Of a DNA stretch of 25,096 nucleotides, positions 10,566 to 19,600 are shown in pieces (the first letter of the stretch is position 1; each line of letters opens with the position of its first letter). Source of the stretch: Acanthamoeba sp. SK_2022b (taxonomy: Eukaryota; Discosea; Longamoebia; Acanthamoebidae); assembly GCA_027943245.1 (NCBI GenBank), contig JANDJZ010000026.1:1-25096 (forward strand), in the 5' to 3' direction. The translations under genes were made by a program, and so were the position numbers. Below the pieces are notes generated by a model that saw nothing but the letters and a program-made list of their open reading frames with translations, ran no database searches and was not told where the DNA came from.

Positions 10566-11460
10566 CACACACTTTCTCCCCCTTTTTTTTAAATGTATAT
10601 TTGCGTGCGTACGGCGGCTGTGCGTTGACTTGGGCTCTACTCCCGACCCGTCGACAGCTGACGGGCGAGTTTGAGAAGAAGTACATTGCCACCCTAGGCG
10701 TTGAGATCACCCCCCTCAAGTTCTACACCAACCGCGGAGTCATCATCTTCAACGTACGTCGACCCGAAGCTCATGACCACTCGGCCGCAAAACGTGCCTC
10801 CCTGCACTCTCCCGCCTGCGTCTCACGCTTGTGGTGGCGGTCAGGTGTGGGACTGTGCTGGCCAGGAGAAGTTTGGTGGCCTCCGCGATGGTTACTAGTG
10901 CGTAGTGCCGAACCAATGATGCTGTGGTTGCGGGGGGGGGGGAACGCACGCCACCCCGATCGTTTTGCTCACTTGCTCGCTCGCGCCTGCCAGCACCGGC
11001 GCGCAGGCGGCGATACTGGCCTTTGACACGACCAGCCGTGTGACGTACAAAAACATTCCGGGGTGGTACCGCGAGGCCGTGGCCACCCCCAATCCCGACA
11101 TACCGGTTGTCCTCGTACGCTCAATCCGCCCCGCCCCCCTCCTCGGCCCCGCCCGTTGGTCAGCGCTGAACACCATCATCAACAACAAAAAGGTGGGCAC
11201 CAAGGTGGATTTGCAAGAGCGCAAGGTCAAGCCGCAACATATCACCTTCCACCGCAAGAAGAACCTGCAGTACTACGACATCTCCGCCAAGTCCAACTAC
11301 AACTTCGAGAAGCCCTTCCTCTATCTTGCGCGCAGGCTTATTGGGTACCCTTTCCACAATCGCCCACCAACTCTCGTCTCTCCTCTAACTCTCTCACTCA
11401 ACAAGCGACCCTGACCTGCACTTTACCGAACCTCCCCCGCTCACCTTGAGCTTGGCCTGA
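7554..11460 (+). CDS. Histone H2B-H2A doublet fused to two tandem Ran-like GTPases (699 aa)
   Basis: Twenty exons: 7554..7610, 7691..7846, 7924..7978, 8056..8131, 8224..8268, 8371..8470, 8565..8706, 8760..8903, 8974..9140, 9266..9352, 9472..9524, 9645..9762, 9905..10056, 10128..10321, 10397..10473, 10658..10753, 10845..10897, 10994..11114, 11193..11344, 11406..11460. Phases agree at all 19 junctions (2100 nt). Domains: H2B about 12-101, H2A 106-209, Ser/Thr/Ala linker 210-293, GTPase 1 294-450, Pro/Ser/Ala linker 451-515, GTPase 2 516-699. H2B to H2A is continuous within exon 4. GTPase 2 has no in-frame ATG after the TGA at 10339-10341, so it needs the splice from exon 14. The weakest joint is H2A to GTPase 1, because an ATG at 8979 could start a separate gene. 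That would leave only 6 bases between genes and require reading H2A through a normal intron. Likely nuclear. It shares a divergent promoter region with the DUF5054 gene. Confidence 0.82.
8103..8706 (+). other. Domain: histone H2A fold of the fusion protein
   Basis: H2A signatures are LQFPVG (116-121), [20 protein letters not shown] (139-158) and [20 protein letters not shown] (170-189), with a docking-like GSGVVPHIH. Acidic-patch residues Glu148, Glu153, Glu156, Asp182, Glu183 and Glu184 are all present. The DNA-contact arginines of canonical H2A at positions 29 and 32 are replaced by Leu122 and Ala125. The C-terminal tail has no recognisable H2A.X SQ motif and runs into a Ser/Thr/Gly-rich linker. 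Confidence 0.88.
9473..9530 (+). repeat. 58-bp exact repeat, copy 1 (GTPase 1 switch II exon)
   Basis: It covers all but the first base of exon 9472-9524 plus six bases of the donor. It is identical base for base to 10846-10903, while surrounding exons of the two GTPases have diverged strongly. Confidence 0.95.
9768..9844. repeat. (TG)n microsatellite in intron 12 of the fusion gene
   Basis: A pure (TG)n tract of about 77 bases on the sense strand, inside the intron 9763-9904. It is complementary to the (CA)n tract in intron 15. Confidence 0.95.
10481..10570. repeat. (CA)n microsatellite in intron 15 of the fusion gene
   Basis: A (CA)n tract with CAT interruptions at both ends; the uninterrupted core is about 10491-10564. 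It lies on the sense strand inside the intron 10474-10657. Confidence 0.95.
10846..10903 (+). repeat. 58-bp exact repeat, copy 2 (GTPase 2 switch II exon)
   Basis: It covers all but the first base of exon 10845-10897 plus the start of the donor gtgcgt. It is the partner of 9473-9530; identity ends abruptly on both sides. Confidence 0.95.
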
Positions 11461-11576
11461 GAAAGGCAATGGTGTTACAGTGGACACTAGGCGTATGCTT
11501 GCCGTTTTGTTTATGTTGGTTTTACATTGATGTTCTGGCCCGGAGGGCAGGAGGGAAAGAACATGTTGGTTGTGGT

Positions 11577-12257
11577 TTAGCGGTTGAAGCCAGGGCAGCC
11601 AGCGTTGAGGTTGTTGGCCACGAAGATGATCTGGAACCGATCGCCCTCCCACGGGTTGGGCGCGTCGGCGCAGCTGAAGTGGTGCTCGGTCGGGTGCGCG
11701 CGGCAGAAGCTGCCGGTCTTGGTCGACGAGATGCGGATGACGTCGTAGGGATAGAAGAAGTCCGCCTGCACTCCTCCCACCTTGTGGAACCGGATCCAAT
11801 CATAGGGCCTGAGCGGGTTGTTGCCGGGAACGCCCTTGCAGTGGATGTCGTTGTCGGCACCGAAGTTGGCCACCACGGAGGCATTCTTGGGGAAGCACCA
11901 GAGGGCGCTCGAACCGCCGCTGAGGAAGGCCGGCACCGTGACGGGCGCCGCCATCCAGCAACCGTCCTGCACCTCGTTGGTGAACTGCGACGTGAGGAGC
12001 CACTGCTGGATGGTGGTGCGGTTGTTGGCCGCGCACGACATCGGGCACGAGGGCGCCACGCTGCAGTCGTGATAGCACCACGACGATGTGTTGAGGTTGT
12101 AGAGGGTGAACACGTCGCGATTGTACTTGACGGGCGCCGGCGGGTTGATGGGGTCGTAGGGCACGGGCGTGTTCTCGTACCACTGGGCATTGGCTGAGCC
12201 CGCGGCGAATGCGAGCGCCACGATGGCGAGGAAGGAGAGGATGACCGGAGTGTTCAT
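11577..12257 (-). CDS. Secreted cysteine-rich protein, paralog A (226 aa)
   Basis: A single-exon gene with an N-terminal signal peptide (hydrophobic stretch to about residue 21, likely cleavage after GSANA). The mature protein has 10 cysteines, suggesting five disulfides, and Asn-X-Ser/Thr sites (NTS, NRT, NAS). I do not recognise the family. The aromatic-rich segments (WYENTPVPYDP, RPYDWIRF) would suit carbohydrate binding, and cyst-wall or extracellular lectin roles are possible but unproven. It is about 95% identical in protein to the gene at 14956-15636: 12 differences, 4 of them in the signal peptide. A TATA-like element lies about 120 bases upstream. The lack of introns contrasts with almost every neighbour and fits recent duplication or a highly expressed secretory gene. 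It converges on the fusion gene with 116 bases between. Confidence 0.85.
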   Translation of the reverse strand: MNTPVILSFLAIVALAFAAGSANAQWYENTPVPYDPINPPAPVKYNRDVFTLYNLNTSSWCYHDCSVAPSCPMSCAANNRTTIQQWLLTSQFTNEVQDGCWMAAPVTVPAFLSGGSSALWCFPKNASVVANFGADNDIHCKGVPGNNPLRPYDWIRFHKVGGVQADFFYPYDVIRISSTKTGSFCRAHPTEHHFSCADAPNPWEGDRFQIIFVANNLNAGCPGFNR

Positions 12258-12376
12258 GGCCGTTTGGGTGATAATATACTAGGGTGAGGGAGGTTTTGTT
12301 GTACAAGGCAAGCGCTGAAGTGTGTGTTGCTTGCTGGCTGGTAAGCTGGTTGATTGTTCTTTGCTCGAGGCCGGCA

Positions 12377-12386
12377 CCTTTTTATG
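12377..12386 (-). promoter_or_regulatory. TATA-like element for secreted paralog A
   Basis: Reads cataaaaagg on the minus strand, about 120 bases before the ATG. The corresponding element gaataaaagg precedes paralog B, supporting a shared core promoter type. Confidence 0.55.
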
Positions 12387-12590
12387 CGATCAACGCCTCG
12401 TGAAGTACGCGGTGTCCACGTACAACGGGGTCGTAACAGAGCGACGGGGTTACCGTCGTCCTAACGAACTGTAGGGTATCTTTGGCAAAACGTCACAGTG
12501 CCTTTTAACGCCTCTCATTTAATTAACTCTTTTGGCACTTTCTCTATCTAAGCACCCGGTACTACCCGTACTTGATCGAAAACGGCGGGG

Positions 12591-12867
12591 ATTGGTGGCG
12601 CCACTTGGCCCGACAAGCTCACGCTCACTTCGCAACAGTTCTGCCCCGCCATCATTGGCCCGCCCGTTATAGCTCGGGAATCACGTCGCGCGAGGTGATT
12701 GGCGTAAGTTCTTAATTAAGGATCAACAACATTTCATCACCACTACTATTGGTTGGAGCTCATGCACCTCGGCAACCACGTGGCCTTGAGCGGAGTTCCG
12801 TTGAGTTAGCTTATTGGTCACGAGCTTTCTCCAACCGCCACCCGAACACTATCCCTTTTTGCCCAAT
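12591..12867. promoter_or_regulatory. CCAAT-box array (six sites)
   Basis: ATTGG occurs at 12591, 12654, 12698, 12748 and 12813, and CCAAT at 12863. Spacings are 63, 44, 50, 65 and 50. Five of the six sites point towards paralog A on the minus strand. CCAAT is the NF-Y/HAP site in other eukaryotes; use here is inferred. Confidence 0.45.
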
Positions 12868-12894
12868 CAGTTATGGTCTCACGTGCGAACTTCT

Positions 12895-14010
12895 TCACTT
12901 TATGTCGGCTCGTTCTTTGGTATCTGGTGCGGCCTCTGCCCTGCGACTTTGGTCCTCCTCCTCCGCGGAGCTTTCCCATAGCTCGCTAAGGTCCCCGTGG
13001 GAGTCGTCGTCAAAGTCCTCGTCTTCGTTGTCCTCGTCATTGTCGGGTTCAGTGTTCGTGTCGTCTCCGTGGGCAGCGCCGGCGTTTTTGGCTTCTCCGC
13101 CGCCGGTGTTCACCGCCGCACGCAAGACCCGAAGCTCTTCTTCGGTGACGTGCCGCCACTTGCCCACCTGGCAATTAATCACAAAAATAAAATAAAGATA
13201 TTCCATCGACAATGCCAACGAAATAAAAATAAATGAACAATAATAGTAACTAGTTCATAAATGATCGCTTCCCGCTTCTGCCTACCTCGAGGTTGCCCAG
13301 CTCGAGAGGACCGATGCTTATGCGGGCAATCGATCGGGGGACTCCGTTGCCGATCGCTGTCATTGGAACGTCGGCAAGGACTTGAGGTGAGCACACTCAG
13401 AGATCAAGCAAACCGGACAAGGAGAGGTCGAGAGAAGCCCCACCCGAGAACATCCGTCGTATCTGATGGTATTTGCCCTCATACAGCGTCACCCTACACA
13501 GGCACCGCGGTGAAGTGATCAATGGGCCAGTCGCAACTAACGGACGGGAGCGGTTGGCGTACTTGGCCAAGTTGTTGACGGGGTCGAGTATTTCGAGGTC
13601 GGCCGGCTTGCACGGCTTCTTCTCGCCGTTGAGGAGAAGGGTGCCGGCCTTGAATACCTCTGGCTCGTCGCCGTTGAAGGCGCGCCAGGCCTTGATGAGG
13701 TACGTCTTGCCCAACCGCTTCTTCGCCTTCCGGTTGGGCGACACCACCTGATGCTGCAGTTGGCCTGTGCAAGTATCACATGTGAGCGGCAGCCGTGTGT
13801 GTGTGTGTGTGTGTGCGCGCGCGCGTGTGAATGTGTGCGTGCTACCGTCTTGAGTGAGAAAAACGAGGCCGGTCACCCAGCGGTCCAGCCGGCCGCAGAT
13901 GTTGAGGAGCGGCCGTCGCTTGTAGAAGTCAGGCTGAGCCGATAGAGGCAGCGAAAGTCAAACGAATGGCGCAGCGCTCTCGATCGGTAAGTGTGTGTCG
14001 TGCAGCGAGC

Positions 14011-14074
<64 letters not shown>

Positions 14075-14547
14075 CGAGCACGTACGGGAAGCAGGTCATA
14101 GACGGTCTTGTGCTCGCCCTGCTCGCGCGTGCAGACGTAGCCCGACGGCTTGTGGAGGAGGATGTGCAGCCTGCGGTGGTCGTGCGAGCGATGCCGCTGC
14201 GAGCGTGAGCGTGTGCGGAGGGGACGTGGCGCGTCAATGGAATGCAGAGGGGACGGCGTGCGGTTTGGTGTCGAGGAGCGGTTCGTCGTTGATGGCAACT
14301 CCGGCACCGTCCTGCGGTACGTGCACGGCCGCTGACGCCACCACCTCACCCTCATAGGTGACTCGGTTCTTGCGGAGGTATGCCTGCACCACCGCAAAAA
14401 GACACACGATCTTTAAAATGCTGCGAATTGGCTAAGATTTGGCATAGAGGAGGGCGAGCATAAAGTGGTGCACACGAGAGCAGATCGGCGTGAGCAATAG
14501 CCCAAGTTCGCAAGCAGCCGATCGATGCGTGTTGTCTTCCGGCTCAT
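12895..14547 (-). CDS. RsuA/RluB-type pseudouridine synthase with acidic C-terminal tail (346 aa)
   Basis: Exons 12895..13167, 13286..13380, 13444..13493, 13542..13764, 13846..13933, 14086..14196, 14255..14383 and 14476..14547, all in phase (1041 nt). It isomerises uridine to pseudouridine in RNA, most often rRNA in this family. Residues 6-60 are an S4 RNA-binding domain (RIDRLLANLGYCSRRSA..). LHILLHKPSGYVCTREQG and VYDLLPPDFYKRRPLL follow, then the catalytic motif GRLD (Asp121), VTGLVFLTQDG, KKRLGKTYLIKAW, and YEGKYHQIRRMF near the end of the fold. The last exon ends in an Asp/Glu-rich tail (about residues 275-325) absent from bacterial members. The fold is bacterial-type, so an organellar role is possible. 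No clear presequence is seen with this start. An alternative in-frame start at 14616 would add 23 residues, but it crosses a good acceptor at 14551. Confidence 0.85.
14012..14072. repeat. (GT)n microsatellite in pseudouridine synthase intron
   Basis: A dinucleotide tract in the intron 13934-14085, just inside the donor end. A second short GT/GC tract sits at 13797-13826 in the intron 13765-13845. Confidence 0.9.
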
Positions 14548-14955
14548 CTTCTGTGCGCAGAAATATAGAGAAATGTTCAGGAAAATGGTGCCAAGGCGCT
14601 TTTGGCTGCGTTGCACGTCGACAAACTCAGGAGCTACCAGATATACGGTTACATCTATATATTTAAGAATGTGATCCTTTTTGAGACATATTGTACCTAG
14701 ATAGTCTCCCAGAAAGGCCTCGTATCAACGAAGGTCTTAGGAACTTGGAGCCATGTTGAGAGACGGATGCTACTGGTCGGCGTCGAGCTTTCACCTGCGA
14801 TGCCTGGCCCTCCCGAGGTGACGGTGCACCCACCAGCCAAGTCCAGGAATAGAGAGGGTTGCTTCAAGGTGATCATAGTAGAATAAAAGGCTCGAGTCTT
14901 GTCCCAGCAAAGCATTCCCCAGTTCACCAACAAGCAAACACACCTGCGAACCACA
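14548..14955. promoter_or_regulatory. Divergent promoter region (pseudouridine synthase / secreted paralog B)
   Basis: 408 bases between divergent starts with no supported gene. Paralog B has a TATA-like gaataaaagg at 14881-14890, about 75 bases before its ATG. The pseudouridine synthase side has an AT-rich tatatattt tract near 14656-14665. The middle (14700-14870) shows nothing I can assign. Confidence 0.5.
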
Positions 14956-15636
14956 ATGAACACCCCCTGCTTCCTCGCTCTCCTTGCCATCGTGGCGCTG
15001 GCCTTCGCCGCGGGCTCTGCAGATGCCCAGTGGTACGAGAACACGCCCGTGCCCTACGACCCCATCAACCCGCCGCCGCCTGTCAAGTACAATCGCGACG
15101 TGTTCACCCTCTACAACCTCAACACGTCGGCGTGGTGCTATCACGACTGCAGCGTGGCGCCCTCGTGCCCGATGTCGTGCGCGGCCAACAACCGCACCAC
15201 CATCCAGCAGTGGCTCCTCACGTCGCAGTTCACCAACGAGGTGCAGGACGGTTGCTGGATGGCGGCGCCCGTCACGGTGCCGGCCTTCCTCAGCGGCGGT
15301 TCGAGCGCCCTCTGGTGCTTCCCCAAGAACGCCTCGGCCGTGGCCAACTTCGGTGTCGACAACGACATCCACTGCAAGGGCGTCCCGGGCAACAACCCGA
15401 TGAGGCCTTACGATTGGATCCGGTTCCACAAGGTGGGCGGAGTGCAGGCGGACTTCTTCTATCCCTACGACGTCATCCGCATCTCGTCGACCAAGACCGG
15501 CAGCTTCTGCCGCGCACACCCGACCGAGCACCACTTCAGCTGCGCCGACGCGCCCAACCCGTGGGAGGGCGATCGGTTCCAGATCATCTTCGTGGCCAAC
15601 AACCTCAACGCTGGCTGCCCTGGCTGGGGTCGCTAA
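14956..15636 (+). CDS. Secreted cysteine-rich protein, paralog B (226 aa)
   Basis: A single-exon gene, same length as paralog A at 11577-12257 and differing at 12 of 226 positions. The signal peptide is MNTPCFLALLAIVALAFAAG with likely cleavage after GSADA. All 10 mature cysteines and the three N-glycosylation sites are conserved. Substitutions cluster in the signal peptide and at the very C-terminus (CPGWGR versus CPGFNR), leaving the core nearly frozen. The start is the ATG at 14956, chosen by match to paralog A; the frame is open further upstream. The family is not recognised. It is oriented divergently from paralog A with the pseudouridine synthase between them, so the pair forms a long inverted repeat. 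Confidence 0.87.
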   Translation: MNTPCFLALLAIVALAFAAGSADAQWYENTPVPYDPINPPPPVKYNRDVFTLYNLNTSAWCYHDCSVAPSCPMSCAANNRTTIQQWLLTSQFTNEVQDGCWMAAPVTVPAFLSGGSSALWCFPKNASAVANFGVDNDIHCKGVPGNNPMRPYDWIRFHKVGGVQADFFYPYDVIRISSTKTGSFCRAHPTEHHFSCADAPNPWEGDRFQIIFVANNLNAGCPGWGR

Positions 15637-15744
15637 ACCAAGCTCCAACAACACGCTGTTGCCCCCCCCCCCCAAATGTCAATATGTACTTGCTACGTTA
15701 GTTTTCGCTTTGCCAAAAGTGCTCCTTTAGCTGTTGTTATTGAG

Positions 15745-16539
15745 TCAAGGGCGGGGCTGGTGCTGTGCTCCGGCGTCAAAGGGGCATGCCTCGGGGGGCG
15801 CAGGATCATTGGTGGCCGCTGAAGGTGTCCAAGCGTAGCCCACCACGCTCTCGAACTGCGCGGTAGCACCATCCACGCCAGGGCCCATGTCCATGTCCAC
15901 CTGCATCATCGACGGCAGCTGTCTCGGGACCTCATCTGCACGCAGTTGCAGGGGCGGGTAGGTGGCCTCCATGAGCGGCTGCATGGCGTAGGCCGTGGCA
16001 TCCTGCTCGGCCTGCATCAACCAACGCTCAGCCTCGTTCTCCAGTGCTGTGGGCTTCACCGGCGCCATGTGCATCGGCATCGGTGGAATTGGGGGCATCG
16101 GCACGCCCCCAACGGAGGCGGCCGAGACGCTGAGGAGCGACGAGTCGGGCGCCGATACGCTACCCGAGGCGTAGCCCGCCGGGTCGCTGATCGAATGCTC
16201 GAACGGCGGCACATCCGATGACGACGATGAAGACGAGGAGTAGGTGGACGAAGAGGGCTCAAGCTCCAGCAGCTCCTGCCGGCGCCGCTCCTCTTCGATC
16301 TGCAATGAGCGCCTGTCGTATAGCCGCGGGGCGTGTCGGTCGTGACCTCTCGTCGCTTGAGGGCTGACTAGCGACGGCGCCAACGACAGTGAAGAGAACG
16401 ACGGGGGACTGGCCAGGGCGGTCTCCATGTCGTGCGCCAGCTTGGCGTAGGCCCCGGCGATGCCTTGCGCGAATGGGTACATCTGCACCCACGGATCCGC
16501 AAGGTCTGGTGATCCACACACCACACACCGCACACACAC

Positions 16540-16617
<78 letters not shown>

Positions 16618-19600
16618 TCAGAACACAGCTCCGACGGCTATGCCGCGATGACGGTGATGGCCAACCTAGGCATAGTTTGACGAGATCGGGCCTTCGCAGT
16701 TGGAGCAGGATGTCGAGCATGATCTGAAACACGGGAATGTTGCCGGGGCTCATCTGCGTGCCGAGGTACAGCGGCCAGGCGTGTGAGAGCGGGTACAAAA
16801 GGAAGGGCGAGGCGGGGGGGAGGCGATACCAGGCGAACGTTGATCGCCTGCAGCACGGCGATGAAGCGGAGGGCCCAGTCGTAGCTCTCCCTCTCCTGCT
16901 CACCACCACCATTACCACCGCAGGCGCGTCCCGACAGCGAGTCAGCGATGCGATGTTCGTGGCGACAAAACCGAGGGCGGTGGGGCTACCTTGGACAGGA
17001 GCAGCGCGTACTTGGCCCGCAGGACCATGTGGTAGGCCATCGCGGTCTCGCCGAACGACTTCCCCATCAGCTCTGGACCACACGCCACGCCGCCATACGT
17101 CAAACTTGACCGCGCGCGCGTGTGCGCAGGGCGCGCGAGTGCGGTTACCGGGCTTGTTCAGGGTCTCCTCGAGCTTGCGCATGCTGGAGAGAAAGGCGTT
17201 GTGTGTGTCTGCTTCGACAAAGGGCGGGACCGGGTAGCGCGCCTCCTCGCCCAGCCACTTGAGTCGCTCGATCTCTCGCTCCCACCGCTTCAGCTCCTCG
17301 GAGCCCTCGCCCGCCATGGCGCTCTTGCGGTTGTCGAACTCGGCGAGCATCACCAAGCACTCGGCCAAACACCTGCGTGAGAGGCCGACGCAGCCGCGCT
17401 TCAGAGACGTCCAAGGCCCACAAGCAAGCCCACTCATTAGGGGGACAGCCAGGCGACGGGCGTCGTACCGGCCGGCGAGGCGAGTCAGCATGAGGCACTG
17501 AACCTTGGCCGGCCCTTTGACTCCGCCCAAGCAGGAGGGCGCCGCGGCCAGGATGTGAAGGCGGTCCCGCTCAAAGTAGGGATATGAGACCACCTGGTAA
17601 GCGTGACAGTTTCATGTAAGGACACGTAATTTGGGTTGCTTATTTAACTAAATAACAAAAACAAAAATAGAAGAGAATAATGATAAAACAAATAATAATA
17701 ATAATAATAATAAATAAGGACAAGGGTGCAGACCATCTGGCGGTACTCGGCGACGGCGCGCTCCTTCTCCTGGAGGCTGCGCATGGGATCGAGCGCCACG
17801 CCTAGCATGCACTTGGCGTAGGTGTCCGAGTTGTAGGCCCCCACCTCCCGACAGATCGACGCTGCAAGGTCAACATAATACGATACTCGCGCCATGTCGC
17901 CCTACACACACACACAGAGAAAGCAAGAGATGAGTGAACAGTTTGGCCGTCGTCGGTAGGCAGTGCGGCCGTGGCGTACCTGGCCAAAGGCGAAGTAGGC
18001 CATCGTCGCAAGGGCCTCGGCGACGGTGTAGTCGCTGGTGTCGAAGAAGGGAGCCACCTTCTGCCGAGCCCGGTTGTAGAATTCGTGGGCCCGCTCCAGG
18101 TCCCCGATTGCATTGCACGCTGTCGGGTGGGGAAAGGCATGAGAGATGATCCGTCACGCCACCCCGCTGCACTCGCGTACGCAGATGGGGAAGGCGGCGG
18201 CGGAGTTTCGAGGATACCGAGCGCCAAGGCCAAGTTGACGTTGATCGTGAGGGGGCTCGCCGAGTCGGCGGGCTCGCTCACGCACAACCGCACGCTGTCT
18301 TCGTGCATCACCAGGGGGTGCATCGGCGTGAACGGGAACACATATCTGGCACACGTCACACACACGCCCGCATGACAAAGAGTCAGCGTAGCCCTTGGAC
18401 GTGGAGCCCCAACACGTGTCGACGGGTGGCACACCTTTCATATGCAGACATGAGGACGAGCGCAATGGTTTCCACGGAGAGATGAGACTGGCTGTCCCAC
18501 AGCTCAATCCTGCCACTCTTCTCCGCCTCTTCTTCGCCATCGTCAGCTTCTCTCTCGTCGTCGTCGGCGTGTTGAAGCGTCTTTCGCTGTTTCTCCGGTG
18601 CGTTCTCTGCCTCGTCGCACTCGCGGCAGTCCTCGTCCTCGTCCTCGGCGTCGCGCCCTCTGCGCTCGCTCGAGGCCTTCCCTCCTCTTAAACCGACTCC
18701 ATCACTTAGACGACCCCCGCCATCTTCGTCTTCATTGGAACCGTCCGGTCGTCTTCGTTTTCCTTCGTTCTTTGCTTTGCCGCCGCGCGAGTTCCGTGGC
18801 GTGGCTTTGCCCTTCCGCTTTCGCTTGGTTTCGCCGGTCGGCGGCGACCGGCGGGGCTTGAGGCCTCCGCCGATCGGGTGCGCTGAGCCGTGCATCATCG
18901 TCGCGAACGTGTGGCCCTGCTGCGCCTGCGCGACGTGGCCCAGGCCTCGATCATCCGAGGGGCTGCGGTCTCGGCTGTGCGGGTGGTGCGCAGCCGCCGT
19001 GGCCGATGATGTTGGTGATGATGAAGACGATGAGGAGGAGGGAGGCGATAGGACCGCTGACGAGTCGAACGAGGACCTGAGGAACGACGGGACGCTGGTG
19101 CGTCGCGACGACGCGGAAGAGGAAGAGGACGGCGACGGGGAAGAGGAGGAGGAGGAGGAGGAGGAGGAGGAGGAGGGCGAGTGGGACGGGAAGATGTCCA
19201 CGGGCGAGTGGGCGGCGAGAGGAGACGATGAGAAAGAGGGCATGCGGGCAGTGGAGGCCGTCGCTGCAGCCATGGTTGTTGCTGTTGTCGTCGTCGTCAT
19301 GGCCATCGACGGGGGCGTGGTCGAAGAGGACGGGAGGCCCAGAGAGGCCACGTAGGAAGCGGATGAGGAAAACGGAAAGGACATCGACGCGCCTGGGCTG
19401 GGCGGAGTCGGCAAAAAAGCCAGCGGGGGAGCAGATCCCATCGCCGATGGCGCTGGTGGCCCGCCGCCCTTGCTGGGTTTGCTGGAGGCGCGGTGCCGGA
19501 GTGGGAAGGATAAGGGAGAAGCTGTGGAAGAAGATGACGTCGAGGTAGTGGGAGGCGGTGGTGGATGTGCGGGCGGAGAGGAGGGCGGTTGGGTGGGCAA

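Larger units (their letters stand above)
10397..11460 (+). other. Domain: near-canonical Ran GTPase 2
   Basis: G1 is GDGGVGKT (528-535) followed by [21 protein letters not shown]3 is [17 protein letters not shown]4 is TKVD (634-637) and G5 is ISAK within [19 protein letters not shown]. It ends with [18 protein letters not shown] and so lacks Ran's acidic DEDDDL tail and C-terminal switch helix. The catalytic Gln equivalent to Q69 (Gln580) is present. In full-length Ran the tail helps favour GDP and couples to RanBP1, so its loss may bias nucleotide state. Confidence 0.88.
12258..12894. promoter_or_regulatory. Upstream region of secreted paralog A
   Basis: 637 bases with no supported gene lie between the start of paralog A (minus) and the end of the pseudouridine synthase gene (minus). 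The region has a TATA-like box and an array of six CCAAT boxes, listed separately. It is locally AT-richer than the coding DNA and has ttaatta/aattaa motifs at 12518-12524 and 12713-12719. The open frames crossing it do not look coding. Confidence 0.6.

Noticed and set aside
10342..11460. GTPase 2 as a separate gene
   Set aside because: After the TGA at 10339-10341 its reading frame has no ATG before the P-loop. The acceptor at 10395-10396 joins in phase to exon 14.
12749..13195. Plus-strand 148-aa frame
   Set aside because: Runs antisense to the acidic tail exon of the pseudouridine synthase and across the CCAAT region; no family features.
18598..19355. Plus-strand acidic and Val-rich frames
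   Set aside because: Antisense shadows of the poly-Ser and Asp/Glu-rich exon 18435-19978.
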